Part shown: one piece after another, positions 16,791-27,796 of the stretch | Position numbering within the stretch: the stretch's first letter is position 1 | Layout: every line of letters starts with the position of its first letter | From: Klebsormidium nitens | Lineage: Eukaryota > Streptophyta > Klebsormidiophyceae > Klebsormidiales > Klebsormidiaceae | Direction: 5' to 3' | Assembly (NCBI GenBank): GCA_000708835.1 | Contig: DF237315.1 | Location: forward strand, 30,743-94,742 | Length of the DNA: 64,000 nt | Position numbers and translations under genes: made by a program | Notes under the pieces: model-generated | Seen by the model: only the letters and a program-made list of their open reading frames with translations | Databases searched by the model: none | Told to the model about the DNA's origin: nothing

Positions 16791-18379
16791 CAGACTGAGT
16801 ATTTGGATGATGGGAAGAGTAGCGCAAGCTGATACAAGAGACTATCCTGTTTCAAGCTGAAACCGATTGCGAATATTATCTTCTAACGAGTATGCCTTAA
16901 TTTCTCTTAGACAAGGTGCTGAAGAAGTGTCGTGTGATTACAGCAAGGACTCGAAGAACAAAAGATGGCAAAATGCAGCACTCCTGGATGTCAGAAGAGA
17001 GCCGGCACTCCTTTTCGCATTGAAGCGACGAAGGTTCAGGGCCAATATATATGCATGATGTAAAAGTAGCAAGATCTCATGTGTACCTGTTCCATGCACC
17101 TGGATTTGTTTGGTACCCACACGAGGGTACAAGAAAACGACTTGAAGCCTCATTCAGGTCCTCAAACGGCCGGGTAATTACTCAATCTCAAACGCGGCAT
17201 GCATAATTGATAACTGGCAGATTTAGCAACAATGTGTATTCTCCGCAGATGAGACGCAACATTTCTGGTCCGCCACGCCTATTATGATGCTTGTCAGTGC
17301 TTGATGGATACTTAATTAGTATGCTTGCCTCTTTTCAGGAGAACTTAGCGCTCATACAAAAGTGAGTACTCCCTTGGGCAAGCGCAATATGCTGGGGGAC
17401 GTTACAACCGCGACTCATTCCATTTGTCGTCTTATCAAAGAACTAGAAAACTCACGTGCAAGGCATGAAGTGCAAGCTAGCTTGAAGAAGCAGAACAATA
17501 CATGATCATCGCGGGAAAAAATGGCAAGTCCAACGAGCATATTTGGGCTTCAATAAATCTAGATGCATGCCTGTGGTAAAATGGCGCCAGCAAAGGTCAT
17601 ATTTCTACTCGGACTGTAGTGTGCAACTTCCAGAGGTGAACTGGATCGAAGAAAGTTCAGAGATGTTCGCCCTACTCAAGAATCATGTCAGATGGAGATT
17701 TGGATTTGTAATCGACCCGCCGCAAGTCAGACAACGTCCTCGTTTCTATGCATCCATAATAAAACACCCCCACTAATTGAAGAAGGCAACTGCAACACGT
17801 CATGTAAGCTCGATCGGGGGCAGCGCTCTGCTGAGTTGTGTACAAAAGCTTAAGAGTCTGTGACCACTACGCACTCATTTCTCAATCTTTTGACTACGCG
17901 GACCTGCTGATCTAAAAACCTCCACCACGGAGATAAGCATGCAGTCCTGTAAAAGAAGCTGAAACCGTTAGCCTTGACAGCGCGCGACGCTGACCACCTT
18001 CACCTGTTCATTCGAGGCCGGTGAGAAATGACCTGTAGTATTCAATAAGCAACACGTTCATGAGTCAGTATCTGGAAAAGCAACTTCTGCTTGACGTTGA
18101 CCTTTTGAGTGGCCACACGACGCGACAGATTCAAAGATGGCTCCCCAATCCAGGACTGAGGAGCCTTTGGTCCAACAATAAAGGATGAAATGCTCAAACC
18201 TCAGTCCTCAACGGATCCGCAGGACCCCTTCTCGGCCTAAGCCTCTAACTGACCCGGAACCGTCTCAGACTTTCCACCCTCTTACAATCTCAAGAGTCGA
18301 GACAGAACTTCTAAAGTATGAGTCTTCTGACAAAGGATACCTCAACGAATGTACGCGCCCCACGTGGCATGAAACTCAC
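16791..18379. other. Intergenic between duplicated units
   Basis: No gene recognised. This is the spacer between unit 1 (13.0-16.8 kb) and unit 2 (18.4-21.9 kb) of the EID1-like plus F-box/LRR-like duplication. Short AT-rich stretches occur. The second exon of EID1-like copy B should lie just below 18380 but I could not find one. Confidence 0.45.
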
Positions 18380-20047
18380 CTCCATATTCGTTTCAACCGC
18401 TTGGTCCGGAACTAGGGGGAGTGGAAGCCGGCATCACGCATCGCTCGCTGGCTTCGGCAGTCCCTACTGCACGGGACATTTTTTGCTTCTCCTCACGCTC
18501 GTGCGTTTCAAAAGCTTCCAAGATTGAGCGCTTGCATTCGGCAGCGGTCATGCTTCCGGTCCCAACAAATGCCCCGACAATTTCCAAGAGATCGGCTGGA
18601 ACATTTGATCTTAGCACCTTCATTATGCTGCCGACGCTATAGCGGTGCGGATACATGAGATCCTCGAACACCTTGTAAGAAAGAAGGCGGCCTTTGTCGA
18701 GAGGCCAGATTTCTTTGAGCTGCGTAAGCCTCGCCTCAACGGCCATCACCGTTTCTAGCTCTAAGCTGCTGATGTATCGCTGCCCTTCTTCCCGTGCCAA
18801 GCCTTGCTCTCCGGCCATGAAACGGACCATGAAGGCGACCGCTTCCGCTGGCTGGAGCTGCAGACGGTCGCCGGAATGCGGCACCGCTAGACCGCGGCCG
18901 AAATTTGGATGGCCAGCAACCCCAAGCACCAGGTGGCCGGCAAGGCATACGAAGCCGGTAATCAGCAGAAACCTCCCCTTCCAAACGAAGCCCTCGACAT
19001 GAAAGTCGTTCACGACATCTGACGTCATCACGTCGTAGCTCTCTGCAGCGTACGCCCCCGGGAAGACTATGCTCGGGAGATGGAACGTCTGGCCACCGCA
19101 GTATGGACAGGGGCCGGCGTTTCGTGGGCTTGAAACCTCCGCTTTGGTTTCTTCCCCGCTAGATCCCCTCTGAGACTTGGCCCCTTCTTTCAACCCACTC
19201 TGCGATCCGTCACACGCTTTCCCAGCTACGTTCTCTTGGCTGAACTTGGACGTTGCAGCACTGACACGCATAATTTTGTCGGCTTCGACTTCGTTCTTCT
19301 CGGTCAGAAACGTAGCAGCCCCGGTAACTTCGGCAAGTCCCGAGCTTCTGAAATTCTTGACGACGCCTCTGCAGCAGAAGATGGGAGGGGGGTTGTATTG
19401 GCGCAACAAGCCGCGCTTGCAGGCGGCATCGAAGTGGCAGCACAGACGCGAAACAACAATCTCATCCTCCACGGAAAGGAACAGGGCCTTCTTCGACTCC
19501 ACCCCCTTGCGATATTCCCTGAGTTCTGACTGTACGTGCCCCCGGCCGTAGGTCCAATCGTACTTTGCTTTCAGGGTCTCAGACTGCAACACTGGCTCAA
19601 AGGTCGGGAAGTGAACCCCCGGGCAGTGGACAAGCAGCTTGAACAGCCCCCTCCATCCCCCTGGTGGATCACCCGCCCCCTGGTGGCAGTACCCGAGCTC
19701 CTCCACCAACCCCCCCGCGTACATCAGGCACAGCTCCTTCCAGGTGACGTCATCCAGGACCTGACGCCACTCTTGCAGAATGCTCCCAAGGGGCCAAGGT
19801 CCTTAGGATTGGGCCCTAACTTGGCGAAGATTCGTTGCAGGATGTCTGGGCCTAGATAGGGCAGCGCAGTGCGCGCATCTGCAACGGTACATACTGCTGC
19901 ACCAGTGTAGTCAGAAACAGCAGAGAGTGAGCAGGGATTTTGAAGGCTGTTTGGTGTGTTGCATGCTGGAGGGATCTTTGTAGGCGTTACTAACTTGTAA
20001 GTTGTCTGGAGGAGAGACGTTGTCACCATATTCAGAGAAGTGTCCAT
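18380..20047 (-). pseudogene. EID1/EDL-like F-box gene, copy B (frameshifted)
   Basis: A clear paralogue of copy A with the same order: F-box (LPYLGPDILQRIFAKLGPNP), GGWRGLFKLLVHCPG, FCCRGVVKNFRSS, a CPYCGGQTF knuckle, and GFVCLAGHLVLGVAG. The frame breaks inside the F-box at about 19772: copy A has TGCAAGGAGTGG where B has TGCAAGAGTGG, one G fewer. A second disruption lies near the 3' end (about 18410-18440), where the homologous AGF...P segment is out of frame and contains a stop. The presumed donor site after 18380 is kept. With at least two breaks I call it a pseudogene, but the F-box break alone could be a sequencing indel. It is divergent from the F-box/LRR-like gene 2. Confidence 0.72.
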
Positions 20048-20557
20048 TTAGAAGGCTTATCTGCAGACTGCATCCACTACCATTGAAGGTCCATTAGTTG
20101 GCAGGCTAGCCCTTTGGCGCGTCTCTATCGTCTCTGGGAAAAGTCTCCGCCGATGCACGCCGTGAGCACGCCCCAGGGGTATTCTGCTCCGCCCTGACCA
20201 TTCGACTTAGTAAGCTAGTTAGTTCAAGCTTGTGAGCTACCGGCCAGCTAGTCCGACGCGCGGCGCGCAGTCACGCGGCCGCCCCCGGTCCGGCGCGAGG
20301 TTTGCAAGATCGGATGGTCAGGGTTTACACTTCTGAACGCATGCGGCCGCGGAACAGGCACAGCCGACGTTTTGGAGAATGAAACAGGACGGTACGTCAC
20401 GTTTCGATCCCTCTCCAACGCCCTGGACGTCCCTGCTCATTACTGTAAAACTTAGACTTGAACTTCGCAGGTGGGCGCTTCTCAGACACGCACCATTTAA
20501 GGGTCTCTTTTAAGTGCAGGCGTGTTCCTCGTTTCAGCCTGCTCTTTGCGCCCTTCC
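20048..20557. promoter_or_regulatory. Bidirectional promoter region, unit 2
   Basis: This is the region between the divergent starts of EID1-like B and the F-box/LRR-like gene 2, homologous in position to 15070-15443. It is GC-rich in its centre (CGCGGCGCGCAG, GCGGCCGC). It presumably drives the right-hand gene even if the left-hand gene is dead. Confidence 0.45.
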
Positions 20558-21913
20558 ATGGCGGGTAGTCATGTAAGGCGAAAGCGCCGCCAGAGGGCGG
20601 CGGCTGAGAGCGCCGCAGCTGATCAACTTGGTGGCGACAGCATCTTTGATACACTTCTGCCGGAGCTTCTGGACTGCATATTGCGCCGCGCGGCGGGGCA
20701 GAGCTCGTTGGCCTGGAAACGCATATCCTTGGTTAACAGGGCCTTCCAAGAGTCTCTTATGCGCTCCTCAGAAACGTTGGTGATCCGCCGAGGGGGCCCG
20801 CTGACTAAGGGCCCGCTGAAGCTGCGACCGCTGCAGGGCGCTGATGCATGCGCTGCTCTTTCAAAGGAGATTGACGCAAGGCCGAGGGTTTCGAAGCTGG
20901 TCTTGAAGGCGGACGCCAAGACTGTTGCCGCTCATTCGCCCGCCATCTTAGAGTTTGGACCCCGGTGGATCTCGGTGGAGGTGGACGTTCCTGAGCCGCA
21001 CTTCACGGGTGTCATGGAGCTTCTTCCGAACCTGGAGAGCTCCATGAGACGACTGACCATCAGGGTTCGACAAAAGGTCACCGGTTACATGTATCAGGGC
21101 GGCAAGAGCATCGCACACCTGGACATAGGCGTCGTCGTGCGAGCTTTTCCGGACCTCAAGAGACTCAACATCAAAGGAGCATACCTTCTCCAAGTTCCAG
21201 CCAGCAAGAACGATGCATTAAACGCTGAGGACTCATTGAGCTGTAAACACAGTAGCCTCAGCATCCGCGAGCCAGGAGTTTGGGATTTGCAGCAGGGTTT
21301 GTCCTACCTACCAGCTTGCCTAACCAGCCTCCGCTCCTTGCGGTTGCAATGCGCGGACGCATTTCCTTTGCACGGGGTTCGAGCTCAGCATATCTCTTTT
21401 GCGCCCCTCATGCAATTGCAGACACTGCGGCTCGATGTGCGTCACAATATGACGCTCTCCAGTTCTCTGTTGGAGGAGGTCGCAGAGCAGTGCGTTTGCC
21501 TGCGGCAGCTTCTAGTTTTCGTCAGCCCGTGTGCCTCCTACGCTTCGAGGCCCTCTGCGAAACTTCCCAACTTTGCAGAGAAGTGCCCAGACCTAGAGCG
21601 CCTTGTAATCAGTCAAGGCGGGACGGTTGCCAGCCCTGGGTTTGTGGAGCTGTTCCGCGAACACGGCCTAGCTGTGCCTTCGAAGTATTCGAGCACGCAG
21701 CGAGACACCAAGATTGTAATCCTTGAAGACGGAGACACCGAACACGCGGGACGCTGCGGCAAGCGATGCTCCGTGGCTATTTTCACTTGCATCATCTCAA
21801 TCTGGGCAGACCCGGTCGATATCAACGATCCTGCGACCCGCAAGCGCGCTGTCGGGAAGCCCGCAACGGTTAAGAAGTGGTGTGACGCGTTCTGTGAGAC
21901 AGAAGGCCCTTAA
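20558..21913 (+). CDS. F-box/LRR-like protein 2, single exon
   Basis: A single-exon paralogue of the gene at 15444, 451 residues. It opens MAGSHVRRKRRQRAA, then an F-box-like segment (LLPELLDCILRRAA...WKRISLVNRAFQE), the strongly kept block RRGGPLTKGPLKLRPLQGA, leucine-rich repeats (FPDLKRLNIKGAYL, LTSLRSLRLQC, LQTLRLDVRHN), LPNFAEKCPDLERLVISQGG, and a conserved tail RKRAVGKPATVKKWCDAF. The start is set by alignment with gene 1. The intact frame alongside a broken EID1-like B shows that the two partners of the unit are under different constraint. The substrate is unknown. Confidence 0.78.
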   Translation: MAGSHVRRKRRQRAAAESAAADQLGGDSIFDTLLPELLDCILRRAAGQSSLAWKRISLVNRAFQESLMRSSETLVIRRGGPLTKGPLKLRPLQGADACAALSKEIDARPRVSKLVLKADAKTVAAHSPAILEFGPRWISVEVDVPEPHFTGVMELLPNLESSMRRLTIRVRQKVTGYMYQGGKSIAHLDIGVVVRAFPDLKRLNIKGAYLLQVPASKNDALNAEDSLSCKHSSLSIREPGVWDLQQGLSYLPACLTSLRSLRLQCADAFPLHGVRAQHISFAPLMQLQTLRLDVRHNMTLSSSLLEEVAEQCVCLRQLLVFVSPCASYASRPSAKLPNFAEKCPDLERLVISQGGTVASPGFVELFREHGLAVPSKYSSTQRDTKIVILEDGDTEHAGRCGKRCSVAIFTCIISIWADPVDINDPATRKRAVGKPATVKKWCDAFCETEGP

Positions 21914-23159
21914 GAATCATTGATAGGATGGAAGAGTAGTGCACGGTGGTGGAACAATCTGCCTTGGTGGCGCTTAAGACGGGTATCTTGGCTCGAAATG
22001 TGTATGCTTGTTTCCTCGGATTAAGGTGCTGAAGATTCCGGTGTGCTTTTTGTAGCAAGGATTGTACAAGATAGTTGGCACTAACTGCTACCATTTTCTG
22101 AAGAGAGCCTGCACTTGTGCTTCACATCGAAGCCTCAGATGCCCTGCATCACGTACTAAGATCGATTATATGCTCTATAGTTCTTCATGGATCTGGATAT
22201 TATTGAGTTTCACATTGCCATGCACCGATGTGACTTGAAGCATGTCAGCTCTATGCAGCTATGCAGAGCGCGTTGAGCAGAACATCGATACAAATATGAA
22301 CACGCGGTATGCATGGTTTTGAACCTGGCAGGTTTATCGATATTGCGCATATAATGGCTTCGCAAAGGAATGAGGGCGGTACGCAAATTGACCGCGCTGA
22401 CTATGCGCCTATGATTCCGTGCAAAGTCGATTAGATATCAATGAAACTTTTTCATGCCGCTTCCCAGAAAATTGCGCGGTGGCTCATGGTCAATCTCTGC
22501 CTGCATCATGACTTCAAGCTGGATGTAACTTGAGATGCTCGAGAACTGAAGTTATGATTGGATGGAGCATTATATAAGAATTATGATGCATAAAATTGAG
22601 TGACCGTAATTGGCCGTACTTCTTGCATGAGGAAGTACGGCCTCTGTACTGCACGTCGACAAAACGTGTACGGAATCAATCAAAACACTGCATTAAAAGT
22701 ACGTGCCATGCACCTTACATGGGATGGAATGCAAGCTGTTGCGGATGCACCTTCCCGTATAGGACAGGACAGGACTCAGAATGCATCCAAAACGACGGCC
22801 AGTCCAAATTCCATGCATCGGTATTGTCAGGTAGACAACCCTATAGTGCGTTGTTGTACGTCTTGATGCATGTCATCAGCAGGTTCCAGTTGAATCATCA
22901 GGACATCGCGGCATGATCTCAGAAATGACTTCTTTTATTCGTTCGATCATGTCTCCCTGAATCCTTATTGTATGCTGTTCAACCCTTGAACCGAACACTT
23001 TCGCGTGTTTCTCGAGGCAGCTCTGTCTCTCAGGACAAGTAACAACAGAGCTTCTCAGCTTGTTTGCCTTGGCGCCCTTGCGAGCCCGTGTCCTTCGCCG
23101 CCGCTACGAGAACAACCATTGGTATGCACCAGTTTCGACGATCACCAGCGGACTGCATT
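21914..23159. other. Intergenic, nothing recognised
   Basis: This lies between the converging 3' ends of F-box/LRR-like gene 2 and the ABM-domain gene. It contains AT-rich sequence and short open frames without recognisable products. A short inverted repeat flanks 22610-22640 (GGCCGTACTTC ... GAAGTACGGCC). Confidence 0.5.
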
Positions 23160-26100
23160 CTACTTCTTCCCTGACAACAGGTTGTCCAATCCGAGCATGT
23201 TCTTGACTTTGTCGATTCCTTTTTGCATCGACTCCATCCCCCACGACTCGCGCTCCACGTTGCCGAGGTCCGTCTGCGCCGTCTGCTTGTAGCTGGCACC
23301 CCCGCCGCTGCCCCCCTGGCCTGTGGCGTCATCGAGACCGCCTTCGCCCTTGGGACCTGCAAACAACGATAAAAAGGTTCAGACTTCGTCCCAAAAAAGG
23401 ACTGCGATGAACACAGGCGCAGACTTGCAGTGCAGTCTCTCACGTTCGTGGTCGTCATTGGAAGGCCCGACAGCAGTCCCACCGGCCGACTCTTTTAAAA
23501 GCAAACGCTGATATACGTGGAGACAACTTGGACACCCGCCAATTGCCACAACTACCCTCGTCCAAACGCCCCAAGTACTAGCCCTCAAAAGCCCTTCGCT
23601 TAGTTTGGTTCGATCAACGGCTGGCGAGAAACCTGGAAAGCCCGCTGTAAGACCCGTTCTTCATCCGTCCTTTTGAACGGCTGGTCTTCCGTAGCCGGTC
23701 ACTGTACTTGAGAATCTTCGAAGAGAACCTCTTACGTCTCGACAACCCGTACATCGAATGATTTCTTGAGAGAACAATGATTGACTTGATTTCTTCTCGG
23801 ATGAAAGTCTGAATAGATTCAAAATCAACGAGGGCCAACCTTTGCTTTCCATATGGCGACGAAAGGACGCCCCGAAGCCAGAAAGCCATCCTCGAGAAAG
23901 CAGGAGCGGAAAAGAACCCCAGATGACCACCCAGAAACAACAGCAATCCGTTTATAGGAACTCACCAATAGGGTTCATCATGTGCCCCAGCTGTCCATTG
24001 ACCCACTCGTACGCCGCTAGCGCGACAGGACCCTTTAGGAGCGGCCGTACCTGCACAACGAGCACGTCGGCAATTCATTACAGCTACGCTTTGCACCAAC
24101 ACTCCGTGTGTCTCAATTTGGGCCCCGTCGGAGCTGATTCGACTTGTGTTACAGAGGGTGGACGGCGCAAGCGGCACCTTCAACAATAGAGAAAACTGCG
24201 TGGACGAAGGCAGGTCCTCCGACCGTTCGGGGGGGAATCATTCATGCTGAACAAGATTCTTTGGCGGAGTCCTTCAAACGATTGTTGTCAGCTGATGCAT
24301 AAATTAATGTGACATGTAATGCAGACCCGAAGTAAGAGTCCACATCCTTCTCACATCGAGTCTTATCAAGACGGACAGGGCTGCGATGAGGAAGGGCACA
24401 AACACAATGCTGTTGTCAGACTGATCAGAAGTATTGTCCTTTTCCTGAGTGACCATGCAGTCAAGAGCAACCGAAGGGCTTGAGGCGTGTTTCTCAATCC
24501 GCCTGGAACTCTTGACAGAGAATCCATGCTTATTACTGACAGCATCGACCACAATCTGAAAAGCGCAAAGAGGTCGTCCAACACAATCATGCTCCTTTCG
24601 AAACCCCCAACTTGACTGACTTTCCGCGTATTCATTCCATCAAACTGGCAGTACAAACCAAGGCCCAAACATGCTCAATACGACCCCTACCCTTCCATGC
24701 CCTGTTCCTTCTGGCTCTGAGAGGAAGAGCACAAGCCTGGTTGACTTCATCAAGTTGACAGGCAGCCAGACGAGGTGGGGGCTATCTCAAACATGAGACA
24801 ACAGGCAATCCCACGGTAAAGAAAGACAAGCAACTCAAACAAAACTCAAGCAAATCGTTCTTCTTAGAGCAGGATTGCTACCAGAACATCCTGTTTGAAG
24901 TTCCGACTCTGTTCACTGGACTTTTTGAGTTGACTAGTTAACTCCTTCAAAAACTTGAAAGCGGTTCAGATCGAGATCGAATCGTCGTTGACCCTTGACA
25001 AAGGCCCTAAAAGCAGTTCAGGAACCCTGAACTGACTCCTCACCTCTTCCAGAAACTTGGTGTACTCTGGCCCCGCATACACATCGTTCATCTCCACAAA
25101 GCCGTCGTACCGCTGCCAAAAGTGGTAGACGCTTGGCTCATATGCGTCCTGGCTGCACTCGAACGCGCGCACCGGCGACTTGGAGTCTGCTACCTGGAGG
25201 GGGGGGAGAAAACGAGAAGTAATCTTAACACGGGCAATAAGAAAGACGTTTCACAAAGAGTCATCAGGACAGCTGGGCCTGGCACTCAGCCATATGATGC
25301 AACCAATCGATAGCCCCCGTTTGATGAGCTGTAATGCAGCCTGTACTCGCGTGACTGGAAAAAGAGACTGCGATGAGGGATAGATGCTGAAGGTTTTAAG
25401 ATGCGTGCGCAATTCATTTAGAGGAGGTTGTACAGCTCGTGTTCTAAGTATGTCATTATAAAAATGGTCACTAGAGGCGCCAGTACAATTATGGTATCTT
25501 ACACCAGAAGCACTTGCACAATCCACCCGGCTACTGAAAAGGAGAGCTTTGGTCAATGATGGTGTGAGGCTGCTAGACCAGAGGACTTGCTGCTTCCATA
25601 GGGGCCCCCAAAAAGGGGGCTGACTAAATGAGTAGAACAAGGAGGTATGCGAGTCAGTCAGTCCCAGGGACTGACATAATCCAGTCACGTCTGAGGTTTT
25701 TGTGAGTACTGCTGACAGAGAGTCTTACAATTCGTCTCAGAAAACTGGAGAAAGTGGACGAGTCTGCGGGTACAGTAAAGTAGAGATTAATAGCAGGTTA
25801 CGAAGGTATTAGTCAATAAACAACGCAGAGACGCGAAATGCTAAGATGATCCAAGAATTTTAAGGGGCTGGGTAAGTTGGATGCAAATATTGTGCTTCCG
25901 AAGTTAGGGGCTCTCTCTCCCATGATGGAAGAGGAGGAAGGAGGGCAGTATTGAAAATTGATTGGACATTAGCAAACCCTAATATGGCATTCTCCTAGGT
26001 GGTGGATATTCACCGGTGGTATTCTCATAATTGACCGAAGAACCTTCCTTGCACTGCTTGACTTCCGATAAACAAAGTGAAGGGGCATCATAAATGGATT

Positions 26101-27041
26101 CATATAACTGGACTTGATGCATCGTCTCCGGCACCAGACATGAATGTTGACTATCTCCGATTAACACGAACCGACAAAACTTGGGTAGCAATAGAGCATC
26201 CCCATGGGCCGCACCTTGATTGATGAAAAGGAACCGGCTTGAATGCTCTCACTAACAAAGGTTCAAAATAATGTCAGACTGATTTTGAGCTGCAGTCAGA
26301 AGCTTCTTGTCAGCGGTGATTGAAGTGAAGCAAGTCACAGATCCTAGTGCTTTTGTCAGTGCTGCTTCTGTCAGAGAGAGCAACTACAGTATCAGGGTCC
26401 TCCCTCGGGTACTTTCACAACGAAAGAAACGCAATGTTCATCAGAATCATATCCAAGTCTTCCCTTTTCAGAAAGAGGCCGTCGTGCTTCTGGAATCACT
26501 CAAATAAAGGATGGAAACCAGTTGCAAATGTGTCCAAGGAGTCCTTTGACAAACATGTGTATACCGAGCAGTTGGACAACACAGTCCGCAAATGAAAGCT
26601 TTGGATTTCTTTGTGCAATTGGCAGCCCTACACTGTCACGAAGACAAAAGCAAAAAGTGCACCACCCACCATCGGCCGGAAGTGCTCCACGATACCCCGG
26701 CACAACGCTTGCACCTTTTCCTCCTTGCCCTCCTCCGCAGCCAACGTCACTGTAAGCACCAGGCTCCGCTCTTTGTCCTTCCTCTTCGCCGCCTTGACCT
26801 CCAAACCCCGTCTTAACCTGTTCACTTCCCTCCTTGCGCTTGTGGCCGGCATTGCTATCCTTCTCCCCACATATGAGCTGCTGTACTGTGAAAGATGAGC
26901 CTCTGCAACGGCTTGCCTGCTACATCTCCTGCCAGGCAGCAGTGCCTGACTTCTACAATTCAGTGAAGGAGTAGAGGGAGTGGCATTCTTGAGCAACGAG
27001 GCTTGCCCTGCATTCTGCACTAGACTTTGGCAGGTGGCCAT
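23160..27041 (-). CDS. Plastid-targeted antibiotic-biosynthesis-monooxygenase (ABM) domain protein
   Basis: Four exons: 27041-26670, 25193-25044, 24050-23966 and 23356-23160, giving 267 residues with all junctions in frame. The first ~80 residues are rich in S, R and A with few acidic residues (MATCQSLVQNAGQASLLKNA...), as in a chloroplast transit peptide. The domain follows: RSLVLTVTLAAEEGKEEKVQ, SKSPVRAFECSQDAYEP, VYHFWQRYDGFVEMN and GPEYTKFLEEV, a dimeric alpha/beta-barrel fold. A tail GPKGEGGLDDATGQG...NMLGLDNLL resembles plant plastid members of the family. The enzymatic substrate is unknown. Intron 1 is long (about 1.5 kb). Exon 1 lies head to head with EID1-like C. Relics of this exon sit beside EID1-like D and E, which shows that the gene was the left edge of the duplicated unit. 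Confidence 0.82.
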
Positions 27042-27739
27042 GATTTCTGGCCCTGCTGATGGCAGAAATTGAGATTGTTAGTTTGCTGCGATTTGCGTGG
27101 GGTTTGCGTGCCGCTTTTCCAGGAGAAGAGAGATAATGGGTAATAGAATGATAGAAGCAGAATGTGCCAGAGACCCAAACCTGTCGGGAACGATTCCGCC
27201 GGGCAATCAAGATACAAGGTGGGCTTCTTCCAGGAAAGATACAACTTGGCCGAATGCAGACAAAGCGCACCTCTCTCGCTAATTGGAAGCTTGTCGCTTC
27301 TTGTATGTAATACCGGCCTAGCACATACGGTATCTCCTCGCCCTTCTCCCTCAGCTCTTCAGTGACTCTGAGAGAGGCAACTTGTCAAAGTCCAGATATC
27401 CAAATCTTGAAGCTTGCAAAATCTTGCACCAGCCAATCAGCTTGCAGCATTTCGAAGCCTTTCGGACAGATTCAACCCTTTATGACGATATTTTGAGCTT
27501 GTTAGCGTCCGAAACCGAGCGCTTTTGTCCGCAGGCTGGCAGTAGTAGGTATTACAGGTAGGTAGACCGTGACGTGCTAGCCATGTGCGAGGAGCCAGAG
27601 GAGAGTGCTCAGAACTTCCAAGTTTCTGCAAGCAATGCAGTCTGCAGAGCGCACGAGGGTGTTTTCAACAAGCCTTTTAGTTCGAAGGTCGCGCACCGAA
27701 ACCCTTCAGAAGGAAGCAGATCGACATGTGGTCGCGCCA
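27042..27739. promoter_or_regulatory. Divergent promoter and 5' UTR of EID1-like C
   Basis: This lies between the ABM gene start and the EID1-like C start codon. The ~130 bases before the ATG at 27740 align with the region before the EID1-like E start (44625), but with insertions and deletions that break any shared frame. It is therefore 5' untranslated sequence and not an N-terminal extension, even though an in-frame ATG exists at 27605. Confidence 0.55.
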
Positions 27740-27796
27740 ATGGCGAGGACCAAGCAGACGGCCAGGAAGTGCAGTGGTGGCGGAAGCAGGTTCCGA
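27740..27796 (+). other. Histone H3 N-terminal tail mimic, copy C
   Basis: These nineteen codons encode MARTKQTARKCSGGGSRFR. Histone H3 starts ARTKQTARKSTGGK after Met removal, so A1 to K9 are identical, with C for S10, S for T11, and G12-G13 kept. Compared with copy E (44625-44681), the 19 codons differ at three bases, all synonymous (CAG/CAA, ACG/ACT, CGA/CGG). Confidence 0.9.

Noticed and set aside
27605-27739. Upstream in-frame ATG that would add 45 residues before MARTKQ in copy C
   Set aside because: The homologous region before copy E contains indels that destroy the shared frame, so it behaves as 5' untranslated sequence.
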